From Roseburia sp. AF12-17LB (GTDB lineage Bacteria; Bacillota; Clostridia; Lachnospirales; Lachnospiraceae), in contig NZ_QUHR01000017.1 of NCBI RefSeq assembly GCF_003479605.1, positions 1-16,393 of the forward strand: a stretch of 16,393 nt of DNA. The letters run 5' to 3'. The translations under genes and the position numbers were made by a program. The notes under the pieces are model-generated. The model ran no database searches. It saw nothing but the letters and a program-made list of their open reading frames with translations, and had not been told where the DNA came from. Position 1 is the first letter of the stretch. Each line of letters opens with the position of its first letter. This document shows positions 1 through 7,749 of this stretch, one piece after another.

Positions 1-75
1 TTCAAGGCTTGAAAGCGGTTTTCATCAACACATTTTGTCCTATAACTCGCTTTTCTTGATTCTTACTAATTCATA

Positions 76-1149
76 TTAATTCTCATTCATCTTCGCCAAT
101 TTTGCTGCCTGGTCTGCTGCAATCAGAGCATCTAAGATTTCCTGGATGTCACCATTCATGATTTTATCCAGTTTATAGAGCGTAAGATTGATTCTGTGGT
201 CGGTTACACGTCCCTGTGGAAAGTTATAAGTACGAATCTTCTCCGAACGGTCACCAGTACCAATCTGGCTTCTTCTGGCTTCTGCTTCTGCATCATGCGC
301 CTTCTGGCATTCTATGTCGTATAATTTAGCACGCAAAAGGGCAAATGCTTTCTCTTTATTCTGAAGCTGTGATTTCTCTGTCTGGCTGTAGATTACAATT
401 CCGGTTGGATAATGAGTCAGACGAACCGCAGAGTCTGTAGTATTGACACACTGTCCACCGTTTCCGGATGCACGCATAACGTCGATTCGGATATCCTTTT
501 CATCAATCTGGACATCAACTTCTTCTGCCTCCGGCATTACTGCTACTGTAATGGTAGACGTATGGATACGTCCGCCGGACTCTGTCTCAGGTACACGCTG
601 TACACGATGTACACCAGATTCATATTTCATAACAGAGTAAGCGCCCTGTCCGGTAATCATGAAAGTAACACTCTTCATTCCACCGATTCCGATTTCTTCG
701 CATTCCATCGTCTCAACTTTCCAGCGTCTGCTCTCTGCATAATGGACATACATACGGTAAATCTCAGCTGCAAACAAAGCTGCCTCATCTCCGCCGGCAC
801 CGGCACGGATTTCCACAATGACATTCTTATCATCATTCGGATCCTTTGGAAGAAGAAGAATTTTCAGTTTCTGCTCTAATTCTTCTACTCTTGCCTTGGA
901 ATCATTTAATTCTTCCTTTGCAAGCTCCTTCATTTCTTCGTCTGTTTCTTCGTCCAGCATAGCAAGCGAATCTTCAATATTCTGCTTACACTGTTTGTAT
1001 TCTTTATAAGCTTCCACGATAGGAGTTAAATCGCTCTGCTCCTTCATCAGCTTACGAAAACGCTCCGGATTATTTGCCACATCCGGTTCACTTAACTCAC
1101 TCATCAACTCTTCATAACGAATCAATAAATCCTCTAAACGATCAAACAT
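76..1149 (-). CDS. prfA: Peptide chain release factor 1 (RF1)
   Basis: RF1 recognises UAA and UAG stop codons in the ribosomal A site and triggers peptidyl-tRNA hydrolysis. The 357-aa length is normal for the family. Visible landmarks are the acidic N-terminal helical domain (about 1-105), the AGAGGDEA segment (116-123), a PxT-type codon-recognition tripeptide (PET, 187-189; RF2 would have SPF) and the catalytic GGQ at 231-233 in the context [15 protein letters not shown]. The residue after GGQ is Cys rather than the more usual His. The start ATG lies one base after the prmC stop, and its purine-rich ribosome binding site lies inside the prmC 3' end, so the two are probably translationally coupled. 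PrmC methylates the GGQ glutamine, which explains the pairing. No convincing intrinsic terminator is visible in the 75 bases downstream. Confidence 0.97.
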   Translation of the reverse strand: MFDRLEDLLIRYEELMSELSEPDVANNPERFRKLMKEQSDLTPIVEAYKEYKQCKQNIEDSLAMLDEETDEEMKELAKEELNDSKARVEELEQKLKILLLPKDPNDDKNVIVEIRAGAGGDEAALFAAEIYRMYVHYAESRRWKVETMECEEIGIGGMKSVTFMITGQGAYSVMKYESGVHRVQRVPETESGGRIHTSTITVAVMPEAEEVDVQIDEKDIRIDVMRASGNGGQCVNTTDSAVRLTHYPTGIVIYSQTEKSQLQNKEKAFALLRAKLYDIECQKAHDAEAEARRSQIGTGDRSEKIRTYNFPQGRVTDHRINLTLYKLDKIMNGDIQEILDALIAADQAAKLAKMNEN

Positions 1150-1150
1150 T

Positions 1151-1981
1151 TTAATTTCCTTTCCCTTTTACCACACGATCATTTCGTGCAAGGTCTTTGA
1201 TTACTTCAACTTCTGTAAATCCTGCGTTACGCATCAGCTCAGAGACTGCTTCTCCCTGGTCATAACCAATTTCCATGTAAACATATCCGCCAGGATTCAA
1301 ATAATCCTTTACCTGTCCGGCAATCTTCCGATAAAAATCAAGACCATCCGCTCCGCCATCCAATGCGTTTTCCGGCTCAAAATCCCGCACCTCCGGCATC
1401 AGTGACAGAATCTCTCCTGTCGGTATATAAGGCGGATTCGCCATGATTACATCAAAAGTCTCGGTAATATTATCAAATAAATCACTGCGTATCCAGTCCG
1501 CATCCACTTCATGCATCTTTGCATTTTCTTTCGCTACCAGCAATGCAGTTTTCGAAATATCACTTCCAACACCGGTAAGTTCCGGTGCATTTTTCAACAC
1601 ACTGATTAATACACAACCAGACCCTGTACAAAGGTCTAATACTTTCATCCCCGGCTTTACAATCTTCAATACCTGCTCCACTAAAGTCTCGGTATCCTGC
1701 CGCGGTATCAGAACATTGGAATTTACTTTGAATCGAAGCCCCATAAATTCCTGTTCTCCAATAATATACTGTAGCGGAATATGTTCAGCTCGTTTCTGTA
1801 CTGCAATCTCATATTCTTTCTGAGCATCCTGTGTAATATCTTCTTCCCCGTGAACGTAGTAGTAACTGCGTTCAATCCTGCATACCATCTGTAAAAGATA
1901 CCATGCATCCAGTGCGGCATCCGGCACTCCTGCATCTGTAAGACACTTTGTACCAAATTCCACTGCCTCTCTATAAGTCAT
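1151..1981 (-). CDS. prmC: Release factor glutamine N5-methyltransferase PrmC (HemK)
   Basis: PrmC is a SAM-dependent methyltransferase that modifies the glutamine of the GGQ motif in release factors RF1 and RF2, raising termination efficiency. The 276-aa protein has an N-terminal helical substrate-binding domain (about 1-85), the PRQDTE segment (93-98), the SAM-binding motif [11 protein letters not shown] (114-123) and the catalytic NPPY (182-185) that holds the target amide. It sits between yqhQ (18-bp gap upstream) and prfA (1-bp gap downstream) in one minus-strand transcription unit. Having the enzyme beside its substrate gene is typical of Firmicutes. The assignment is secure because NPPY together with the prfA neighbour distinguishes it from other Rossmann methyltransferases. 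Confidence 0.96.
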   Translation of the reverse strand: MTYREAVEFGTKCLTDAGVPDAALDAWYLLQMVCRIERSYYYVHGEEDITQDAQKEYEIAVQKRAEHIPLQYIIGEQEFMGLRFKVNSNVLIPRQDTETLVEQVLKIVKPGMKVLDLCTGSGCVLISVLKNAPELTGVGSDISKTALLVAKENAKMHEVDADWIRSDLFDNITETFDVIMANPPYIPTGEILSLMPEVRDFEPENALDGGADGLDFYRKIAGQVKDYLNPGGYVYMEIGYDQGEAVSELMRNAGFTEVEVIKDLARNDRVVKGKGN

Positions 1982-1999
1982 ATATTACGCCCTTTTCTT

Positions 2000-2920
2000 T
2001 TACATTTCGCTCAAATATTTTTTCCAGTCAAATACTGCTTCCACGGAAGCAATACCAACCTCAATCATAGAATCATCCGGTTCTCTTGTTGTAAGCCTCT
2101 GCAGCCACAATCCAGGTTTACTTAAGAAATTCACTACCGGATTATCACTTTTTCCGGCAAGCCGGATAAATTCATATGACACACCAGCAATCACCGGTAT
2201 CAGCAGCAAACGAAGCACTACCTTCAAAATCCGGCTCTTTACATCAATAAATGCAAAGAAAATAATACTGATAATCATTACAAACAGGAGAAAACTTGTA
2301 CCACACCGCTTATGCAGTCTGGAACTCTTTCTCACGTTTTCTACATTCAGCTCCATTCCATGTTCAATGCAGTTAATGCATTTGTGCTCTGCTCCGTGAT
2401 ACATGAATACACGCTGGATATCCTTCATTAAGGAAATTGAAGCAATATATGCCAAAAAAATCATCATTCGGATGATACCTTCAATCAGCGCCAGTGCCAC
2501 ATGGGATGTAATAAATTTCTGAAAAATCAAAGAAAGATAATATGGCAGAATCATAAAGATTCCAATGGCAAGTACAAAGGAAAATGCAACAGTAATACCC
2601 ATTTCTGCCTTTTCTTTTTTTGCTGCTGCCTCTTTTGATAATTCTTTCTTTTTTGCTTTGGTGTCTTCCTCATCCTCTTCAAAGAAAGATGCGGAATATG
2701 TAAGCGTTGATATTCCAAGTGTCAAAGACTCCACAAAACTTAACACTCCACGTAAAATCGGAATGTTCCGCAATGTCTTGTTTTTAATCAGTCCATAATA
2801 CTCTTTGGTATCAACGGTAATCTCTCCATCCGGCTTCCGGACTGCCACGGCGTACTTTTCCTTATTTTTCATCATTACGCCTTCTAAAACTGCCTGTCCA
2901 CCGATTCCCGAATATTTCAT
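2000..2920 (-). CDS. yqhQ: DUF1385 membrane protein (YqhQ family)
   Basis: This 306-aa protein belongs to the DUF1385/YqhQ family, often labelled 'predicted metal-dependent enzyme'; its reaction is not established. It opens with the family signature SGIGGQAVLEGVMM (4-17). An acidic/lysine-rich linker (about 81-106) precedes hydrophobic segments at about 108-128, 141-165, 209-226 and 233-252, so it is probably an integral membrane protein. A conserved-looking HGAEHK (175-180) followed by Cys181, Cys184, His187, His203 and Cys206 could bind a metal. The ATG is preceded by AGAGAGGT. The start lies only 21 bases past the T-tract of the terminator behind rpmE, leaving no room for a separate promoter downstream of it. 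Expression therefore probably depends on readthrough from rpmE or on an internal promoter. Confidence 0.88.
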   Translation of the reverse strand: MKYSGIGGQAVLEGVMMKNKEKYAVAVRKPDGEITVDTKEYYGLIKNKTLRNIPILRGVLSFVESLTLGISTLTYSASFFEEDEEDTKAKKKELSKEAAAKKEKAEMGITVAFSFVLAIGIFMILPYYLSLIFQKFITSHVALALIEGIIRMMIFLAYIASISLMKDIQRVFMYHGAEHKCINCIEHGMELNVENVRKSSRLHKRCGTSFLLFVMIISIIFFAFIDVKSRILKVVLRLLLIPVIAGVSYEFIRLAGKSDNPVVNFLSKPGLWLQRLTTREPDDSMIEVGIASVEAVFDWKKYLSEM

Positions 2921-2943
2921 GTGTGACCTCTCTTCCTGTTTCT

Positions 2944-2975
2944 AAAAAAAGGTTGAGATTAGAAACCTCAACCTT
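2944..2975 (-). terminator. Rho-independent terminator after rpmE
   Basis: Read on the minus strand, AAGGTTGAG and CTCAACCTT form a perfect 9-bp stem around a 9-nt loop, followed at once by a run of T (A at 2944-2950 on the plus strand). It lies 25 bases beyond the rpmE stop and directly in front of yqhQ, so it probably trims readthrough rather than insulating the downstream genes completely. Confidence 0.85.
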
Positions 2976-3000
2976 ATCTTTCAGTCACATTGTGCAATTT

Positions 3001-3201
3001 CTATTTCATGCCGTATTTCTTATTGAACTGCTCAATACGTCCACGAGCCTGGTTAGCTTTCTGCTGTCCAGTATAGAATGGATGGCATTTGGAACAAATT
3101 TCAACGTGAATATCCTCTTTGGTTGAACCAGTTACGAATGTGTTACCACAGTTACATGTAACTGTTGCCTGATAATAATCTGGATGGATTCCTTCTCTCA
3201 T
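3001..3201 (-). CDS. rpmE: 50S ribosomal protein L31, zinc-binding form
   Basis: L31 is a large-subunit protein that bridges the two ribosomal subunits. The sequence has the typical [10 protein letters not shown] start and the two cysteine pairs of the zinc-containing (C+) form: CNC in the first zinc half and CSKC followed by HPFYTG in the second. The ATG at 3199-3201 is preferred because AGGTGA lies at ideal distance before it. A longer reading from the in-frame GTG at 3208-3210 would add three residues, but that GTG is itself part of the ribosome binding site and the extension is not family-like. The chosen start gives 66 aa, a normal length. The gene has its own promoter and an approximately 90-nt leader downstream of rho, and ends in an intrinsic terminator. 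A C+ form implies zinc-replete expression; a zinc-free paralogue could exist elsewhere. Confidence 0.96.
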   Translation of the reverse strand: MREGIHPDYYQATVTCNCGNTFVTGSTKEDIHVEICSKCHPFYTGQQKANQARGRIEQFNKKYGMK

Positions 3202-3324
3202 GTCTCTCACCTCTCATATATGAATTGCTTCGCAATTACGACATTTGTCTAATTTAAGTGCGATACTGTTTAGTTTCCGAATAAACAGCTTATTCATTGT
3301 AGCATAGGAAAAGCTGTTATGCAA
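3202..3324 (-). promoter_or_regulatory. rpmE promoter and leader
   Basis: A sigma-A promoter reads TTGCAT (3319-3324), 17 bp, TACAAT (3296-3301), with transcription expected from about 3289. Its -35 box starts only 7 bases after the rho stop codon. The roughly 88-nt leader can form CTGTTTA/TAAACAG (7 bp, at about 3265-3287) and AATTGC-GAA-GCAATT (6 bp, triloop, at about 3224-3238), the latter just before the ribosome binding site. Leaders that autoregulate L31 have been predicted in Firmicutes; whether this matches one is not tested here. Confidence 0.7.
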
Positions 3325-3330
3325 GTGTTT

Positions 3331-4809
3331 TTAAACAAATTTTGTCTTTTTTACAGTCTGGATATATTCCCGGTTGTTTTTCGTCCGGACAAACATATTC
3401 AAGATGCTCTCAACCGCTTCATCGGTACGCATGCCATTGATTGCCTTACGCATAATAAATACGGCCTCCTGCTCTTCCTGTGTCAGTAAGAGGTCTTCTC
3501 TTCTTGTACCGGATTTTACAATGTCAATTGCAGGGAATACACGTTTCTCAGATAACTTACGGTCAAGCACCAGTTCCATGTTACCGGTTCCCTTAAATTC
3601 CTCGTAAACAACATCATCCATCTTGCTTCCGGTATCTACCAGTGCTGTTGCAAGAATCGTAAGGCTTCCGCCCTCACGCATATTACGGGCTGCACCAAAG
3701 AAACGCTTCGGCATATGGAGGGCTGCCGGATCAAGACCACCGGATAAGGTTCTTCCACTTGGCGGAACTGTAAGGTTATATGCTCTTGCAAGTCTTGTAA
3801 TACTGTCTAAGAGAATCATAACATCCTTCTTATGTTCTACCAGACGTTTTGCTCTCTCAATTACCATCTCGGATACTCTCTTATGATGCTCCGGCAATTC
3901 GTCAAAGGTAGAATAAATAACTTCTACATTCGGTCCTTCAATTGCTTCCTTAATATCGGTAACTTCCTCCGGCCGCTCATCAATTAATAAGATAATCAGA
4001 TGCATCTCCGGGTTATTCTGCTTTACTGCCTGTGCCACACCTTTTAATAATGTAGTCTTACCTGCTTTTGGTGGGGAAACAATCATTCCACGCTGTCCCT
4101 TACCAATCGGAGATACTAAATCTACAATTCGCATTGCCATTGCACTATGGCTTGTCTCAAGCCGGATTCTCTCATCCGGAAAAATCGGAGTTAAATCTTC
4201 AAAATTCTTCCGCTTTACAGCCTCTGACGGATGCAGGTCATTAATAGAAGTAATGTATAATAATGCAGAGAATTTTTCAGCCTGTGTCTTAATTCTGGTA
4301 TTTCCGGTCACAATATCTCCGGTTTTCAGATTGAACTTACGAATCTGGGACGGAGAAACATAGACATCATGCTCTCCCGGCAGATAATTTTCACAACGGA
4401 TAAATCCGAATCCATCCGGCATAACTTCAAGAATTCCATGTGCCTTCACACCGCTGTCTAAGTCCTTGTTTTCTTCTGCCACACGCTCCGTTTCATCTTT
4501 TTCCGAAATATGCTCATCCGGTGTATGTCTTACTGTGCTTCGACGCATCTCGCCCTCATGTCCCCTCGCTGCATTTTCCCGGTGCGGACGTTCTGCGCGA
4601 TAGGTTCTGGTTTCTGCTACCTGCTCCGTAGTTTCTGTTGTACCTTCTGCTTCTTTCTTGGCTTCCTGCACCTTTGCTTCCTTTTCATCTTCCGCCAGCA
4701 TCGCTTCTACTAACTCAGCTTTCTTTAAGGTAGAAATTCCTTTCATTCCCCTTGCTTTTGCCAGTTCACGCAACACTGCTGCAGAAAGACTTTCATACTT
4801 CTCTCTCAT
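3331..4809 (-). CDS. rho: Transcription termination factor Rho
   Basis: Rho is a hexameric RNA-dependent ATPase that ends untranslated transcripts. The 492-aa protein has an N-terminal helix-loop-helix (about 1-40), a cold-shock RNA-binding domain with GFGFIR (133-138), the Walker A segment PPKAGKT (246-252), Walker B ending in LLIDE (274-278), the Q-loop DSITRLARAYN (335-345) and an R-loop region around RKLSEKRVFPAIDI. It is about 70 residues longer than E. coli Rho because of a charged Glu/Lys/Arg/Thr-rich insertion at about 43-119 between the helical and cold-shock domains. The start ATG has AAGGAG at good distance. A leader of about 90 nt precedes it, which would allow the Rho autoregulation known in other bacteria, although no element for it is proven here. 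rpmE follows directly. Confidence 0.97.
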   Translation of the reverse strand: MREKYESLSAAVLRELAKARGMKGISTLKKAELVEAMLAEDEKEAKVQEAKKEAEGTTETTEQVAETRTYRAERPHRENAARGHEGEMRRSTVRHTPDEHISEKDETERVAEENKDLDSGVKAHGILEVMPDGFGFIRCENYLPGEHDVYVSPSQIRKFNLKTGDIVTGNTRIKTQAEKFSALLYITSINDLHPSEAVKRKNFEDLTPIFPDERIRLETSHSAMAMRIVDLVSPIGKGQRGMIVSPPKAGKTTLLKGVAQAVKQNNPEMHLIILLIDERPEEVTDIKEAIEGPNVEVIYSTFDELPEHHKRVSEMVIERAKRLVEHKKDVMILLDSITRLARAYNLTVPPSGRTLSGGLDPAALHMPKRFFGAARNMREGGSLTILATALVDTGSKMDDVVYEEFKGTGNMELVLDRKLSEKRVFPAIDIVKSGTRREDLLLTQEEQEAVFIMRKAINGMRTDEAVESILNMFVRTKNNREYIQTVKKTKFV

Positions 4810-4907
4810 TCTATTCTCCTTACCTCTTGCTTATTTGATTATCTGCTAAATAATTGGGATTTCTTTTTGAAATAAAAATAATTGGAACGTAAGATTCGTC
4901 TTTTCGT

Positions 4908-4936
4908 ATTATACAACAGTTTCTTTCAAATAGGAA
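4908..4936 (-). promoter_or_regulatory. Probable rho promoter
   Basis: On the minus strand a perfect -10 box TATAAT (4908-4913) lies about 90 bases before the rho start. The matching -35 at 17 bp is poor (TTCCTA, 4931-4936), so the promoter is weak or activator-dependent. It stands nearly back to back with the malic enzyme promoter. A 10-base direct repeat AAATAATTGG (4848-4857 and 4876-4885) lies in the leader; its meaning is unknown. Confidence 0.5.
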
Positions 4937-4946
4937 GTCCTTTTTC

Positions 4947-4975
4947 TTGCTTTAAAAATTTTTTAATGATATGAT
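4947..4975 (+). promoter_or_regulatory. Sigma-A promoter of the malic enzyme operon
   Basis: TTGCTT (4947-4952), a 17-bp spacer and TATGAT (4970-4975) make a good sigma-A promoter, with transcription expected from about 4982. This supports the ATG at 5018 as start, because the in-frame ATG at 4994 would sit only about a dozen bases into the transcript. Confidence 0.75.
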
Positions 4976-5017
4976 ACTAGACGGAAGTAATCAATGGCTA
5001 AGAAAAGGAGACGAACT

Positions 5018-6169
5018 ATGGATACCAACGAAAAAGCAATTGAAATGCATAAAAAATGGAATGGAAAATTAGAAACCATCTCCAAGACACCGGTAAAGAC
5101 CCGGGAAGATTTATCTATCGCATACACACCTGGTGTTGCGGCACCTTGCCGTATCATCGCAGAAAATAAAGAAGAAGCTTATACTTATACCATGAAAGCC
5201 AACACCGTTGCCGTTGTCTCAGACGGAAGCGCTGTTCTCGGTCTCGGAAACATCGGACCGTACGCAGCCATGCCGGTTATGGAAGGAAAATGTGTACTGT
5301 TTAAAGAATTTGGAAATGTCAACGCTGTTCCAATCTGCCTTGACACACAGGATACCGAAGAAATTATAAAAACTGTTAAAAATATTGCTCCAGGATTCGG
5401 CGGCATCAACTTAGAGGATATTTCCGCCCCACGTTGTTTTGAAATTGAAGAGCGTTTAAAGGAAATGCTTGATATTCCGGTCTTCCATGACGACCAGCAT
5501 GGTACTGCTATTGTTGTTCTTGCCGGAATCATCAACGCTTTAAAAGTAACCGGAAAAGAAAAAGAAAACTGCCGCGTTGTTGTAAATGGTGCCGGTTCTG
5601 CCGGTGTTGCCATCACCAAACTGTTACTGACTTACGGCTTTAAAAATGTTATTATGTGTGACCGCATGGGAATCATCGGCAAAGATTATCCTGACTTAAA
5701 CTGGATGCAGAAGAAAATGACCGAAGTTACCAACCTTTCCAATGAATCGGGTACCCTTGCCGATGCATTAAAGGGTGCTGATATCTTCGTTGGTGTTTCC
5801 GCACCGAATATCGTGACTCAGGAAATGGTTGCATCCATGAATAAAGATGCCATTCTTTTTGCCATGGCAAATCCTACTCCGGAAATCATGCCAGACCTTG
5901 CCAAAGCTGCAGGTGCTAAAGTGGTCGGAACCGGAAGAAGTGATTTCCCGAATCAGGTAAACAACGTCGTTGCTTTTCCGGGAATCTTCAAAGGTGCTTT
6001 AGAAGGACACGCTTCCCAGATTACAGAAGAAATGAAGCTTGCTGCTGCAAAAGCAATTGCAGGGTTAGTATCTGATGAAGAATTAAATGAAGACTTTATT
6101 ATGCCGGAAGCATTTGACCCGCGTGTTGCCGAAGTGGTAAGCCAGGCAGTCAAATCACACATCCGCTAA
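5018..6169 (+). CDS. NAD(P)-dependent malic enzyme (oxaloacetate-decarboxylating)
   Basis: This soluble enzyme oxidatively decarboxylates malate to pyruvate and CO2 with NAD(P)H formation. In the 383-aa protein, SIAYTPGVA (33-41) carries the catalytic Tyr, and MKANTVAVVSDGSAVLGLG carries the catalytic Lys at about 60. The malic enzyme signature FHDDQHGTA (156-164) follows, then a Rossmann GAGSAG (191-196). There is no C-terminal phosphotransacetylase domain, so it is the short bacterial form. The start at 5018 is preferred over an in-frame ATG at 4994 because AAGGAG sits 7 bases upstream and the shorter form begins MDTNEKAIEMHKKW, as in relatives; the longer one would add MAKKRRRT. The stop overlaps the next start in TAATG, implying coupling. 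Cofactor preference cannot be read from the sequence with confidence. Confidence 0.94.
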   Translation: MDTNEKAIEMHKKWNGKLETISKTPVKTREDLSIAYTPGVAAPCRIIAENKEEAYTYTMKANTVAVVSDGSAVLGLGNIGPYAAMPVMEGKCVLFKEFGNVNAVPICLDTQDTEEIIKTVKNIAPGFGGINLEDISAPRCFEIEERLKEMLDIPVFHDDQHGTAIVVLAGIINALKVTGKEKENCRVVVNGAGSAGVAITKLLLTYGFKNVIMCDRMGIIGKDYPDLNWMQKKMTEVTNLSNESGTLADALKGADIFVGVSAPNIVTQEMVASMNKDAILFAMANPTPEIMPDLAKAAGAKVVGTGRSDFPNQVNNVVAFPGIFKGALEGHASQITEEMKLAAAKAIAGLVSDEELNEDFIMPEAFDPRVAEVVSQAVKSHIR

Positions 6170-7113
6170 TGAAAAACGGCACGATTACACTGTGGGGGGA
6201 GAAGCGCTACCACTCTCTGGACTACTATTTAAAAAATACCTACCATGAAAAGGTATACCGGATTGCATTAAATGCCGGACTCAGTTGTCCCAACCGTGAC
6301 GGACACTTAGATACCAGAGGCTGTATTTTCTGCTCTGCCGGTGGTTCCGGAGATTTTGCCGCCTCCCCCACGCTTTCTATCAAAGAACAGTTAGAATCCG
6401 AAAAAAGCATTCTGAAAGCCAAAAGAAATTGCAATAAATTCATTGCATATTTTCAGGCATTCACGAATACTTATGGTTCTGTGGAACACCTGCGGAATCT
6501 TTATATGCAGGCAGTAAACGACCCGGATGTGGTTATTATTTCCATTGCCACAAGACCTGACTGTCTGCAGCCTGAGATTCTTTCACTGCTTGCCGAAATC
6601 AATGAAAAGAAAACCGTCTGGGTGGAACTTGGTTTACAGACAATCCATGATGACACCAGAGAGTTTACACGAAGCGGCTTTACTTATGAGACTTTTCAAA
6701 AAAGTCTCTTCGCCCTTCACGCCCTTTCTATCAAGGTGATTGTTCATCTGATTTTAGGACTGCCCCACGAAACCAGAGAAATGATGTCTGCTTCCGTTCA
6801 GGCAATTGCAAATCTCCCGGTCTGGGGAATCAAGCTACAGCTGCTTCATGTATTATCCGGCACCGATTTAGCCGCTTATTATGAAAAGACACATTTTCCG
6901 GTATTTTCCATGGATGAATACTGTGAAATGATTATTGACTGTCTGGAGCTTCTGCCTCCGGAAATGGTGATTCACCGGATTACCGGCGATGGTCCGAAGG
7001 ATTTACTGATTGCGCCGATGTGGAGCACCGGAAAACGGACTGTTTTAAATCAGATTCACCGCCGCTTAAAAGAGCGGAATACTTACCAGGGACGCTTAGC
7101 AACTAAGAGGTGA
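6169..7113 (+). CDS. Radical SAM protein, TIGR01212 (YhcC/YtqA) family
   Basis: This 314-aa protein belongs to the YhcC/YtqA branch of radical SAM enzymes, which bind a 4Fe-4S cluster and cleave SAM; the substrate of the branch is unknown to me. It has the characteristic wide cysteine spacing, Cys40-x11-Cys52-x2-Cys55 in LSCPNRDGHLDTRGCIFC. The core then has the expected IATRPDCL, VWVELGLQT and VHLILGLPHET strands of the TIM-like barrel, and GDGPKDLLIAPMW near the C-terminus is a recognisable family tail. It starts on the last base of the malic enzyme stop (TAATG), so translation is coupled. Its stop TGA is part of the ribosome binding site of the DUF4364 gene. The link with malic enzyme is probably operon convenience rather than a shared pathway. 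Confidence 0.9.
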   Translation: MKNGTITLWGEKRYHSLDYYLKNTYHEKVYRIALNAGLSCPNRDGHLDTRGCIFCSAGGSGDFAASPTLSIKEQLESEKSILKAKRNCNKFIAYFQAFTNTYGSVEHLRNLYMQAVNDPDVVIISIATRPDCLQPEILSLLAEINEKKTVWVELGLQTIHDDTREFTRSGFTYETFQKSLFALHALSIKVIVHLILGLPHETREMMSASVQAIANLPVWGIKLQLLHVLSGTDLAAYYEKTHFPVFSMDEYCEMIIDCLELLPPEMVIHRITGDGPKDLLIAPMWSTGKRTVLNQIHRRLKERNTYQGRLATKR

Positions 7114-7117
7114 TTTT

Positions 7118-7633
7118 ATGGCTGAACCAGCTACTTTATATAAATTAATTATTCTGCACATGCTTGAACATATTGATTTTCCATTGTCCAATGCGCAGAT
7201 TTCAGATTTCTTTTTAGACAGGGAATATACCGACTACTTTACGATTCAGCAGGTCATTCATGACCTGATGGATTCCGGGCTTGTCCGTACGGAAAACACC
7301 CACAACAGTACACGGTATATTATTACTCCTGCAGGAAAAGAAACACTGCATTTTTTCCATGACAAAATATCCCCTTCTATTGAAGAAGATATTGCAGCTT
7401 ATTTTCAGGCAAATAAGCTTGCCATTAAAACAGAAAATGCATATCTATCCGATTATTACAAAACACCGGAACAGGAATACGGTGTGCGATGCCAGCTCCG
7501 GGAAAAAGGCCGTACCCGCCTTGATTTTACTTTAACTGTCCAGACAAAGGAACAGGCGGAAGCCATCTGCACCAACTGGCAGAATCAGGCAGATGATGTA
7601 TTTGCCTGTCTGATGGATTTACTTTTAAAATAA
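7118..7633 (+). CDS. DUF4364 winged-helix protein
   Basis: This 171-aa protein matches my recollection of the DUF4364 family of Clostridia. Residues about 5-75 read as a winged helix-turn-helix: NAQISDFFLDREYTDYFTIQ, VIHDLMDSGLV as the probable recognition region, then the wing STRYIITPAGKETL. The C-terminal half (about 80-171) has mixed alpha/beta character and ends in a helix. It may be a DNA-binding transcriptional regulator, but no ligand or target is known to me. It is the last gene of the malic enzyme operon, 4 bases after the radical SAM gene, with AGAGGTGA as ribosome binding site overlapping that gene's stop. The bidirectional hairpin follows 11 bases later. Confidence 0.82.
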   Translation: MAEPATLYKLIILHMLEHIDFPLSNAQISDFFLDREYTDYFTIQQVIHDLMDSGLVRTENTHNSTRYIITPAGKETLHFFHDKISPSIEEDIAAYFQANKLAIKTENAYLSDYYKTPEQEYGVRCQLREKGRTRLDFTLTVQTKEQAEAICTNWQNQADDVFACLMDLLLK

Positions 7634-7642
7634 ACGTTATTC

Positions 7643-7690
7643 AAAAAGCGGAACAACGAGAAGATTTTTCTCTCTGTTCCGCTTTCTATA
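7643..7690. terminator. Bidirectional terminator between convergent operons
   Basis: AAAGCGGAACA (7645-7655) and TGTTCCGCTTT (7675-7685) form a perfect 11-bp stem, and the inner GAGA/TCTC can extend it. Read on the minus strand the stem is followed by TTTTT (plus-strand A at 7643-7647), suiting the flavin reductase operon. Read on the plus strand the following tract is shorter and interrupted, though the next 60 bases are T-rich. It separates DUF4364 from the flavin reductase gene. Confidence 0.85.
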
Positions 7691-7749
7691 ATTTCTTATA
7701 TTTTCAGTTATTTTGTCCTTTTTATTTTATTCTTTTTTATTTTGCTCTT

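Noticed and set aside
1..75. Terminator or gene behind prfA
   Set aside because: The palindrome TTCAAG-G-CTTGAA at 1-13 has an impossible loop and no T-tract, and the remaining bases hold no convincing stem or reading frame.
412..879. Plus-strand open frame of 155 codons inside prfA
   Set aside because: It is antisense to a certain gene, has no ribosome binding site and its product is low-complexity Cys/Ser/Phe-rich, as expected from the complement of a coding region.
1443..1823. Plus-strand open frame of 126 codons inside prmC
   Set aside because: Antisense to prmC, without recognisable motif or start signals.
4848..4885. Direct repeats AAATAATTGG in the rho leader as operator or CRISPR-like units
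   Set aside because: Only two 10-base AT-rich copies; chance is likely and there is no array.
5185..5619. Minus-strand open frame of 144 codons inside the malic enzyme gene
   Set aside because: Shadow of the malic enzyme coding sequence; composition and lack of start signals show it is not a gene.
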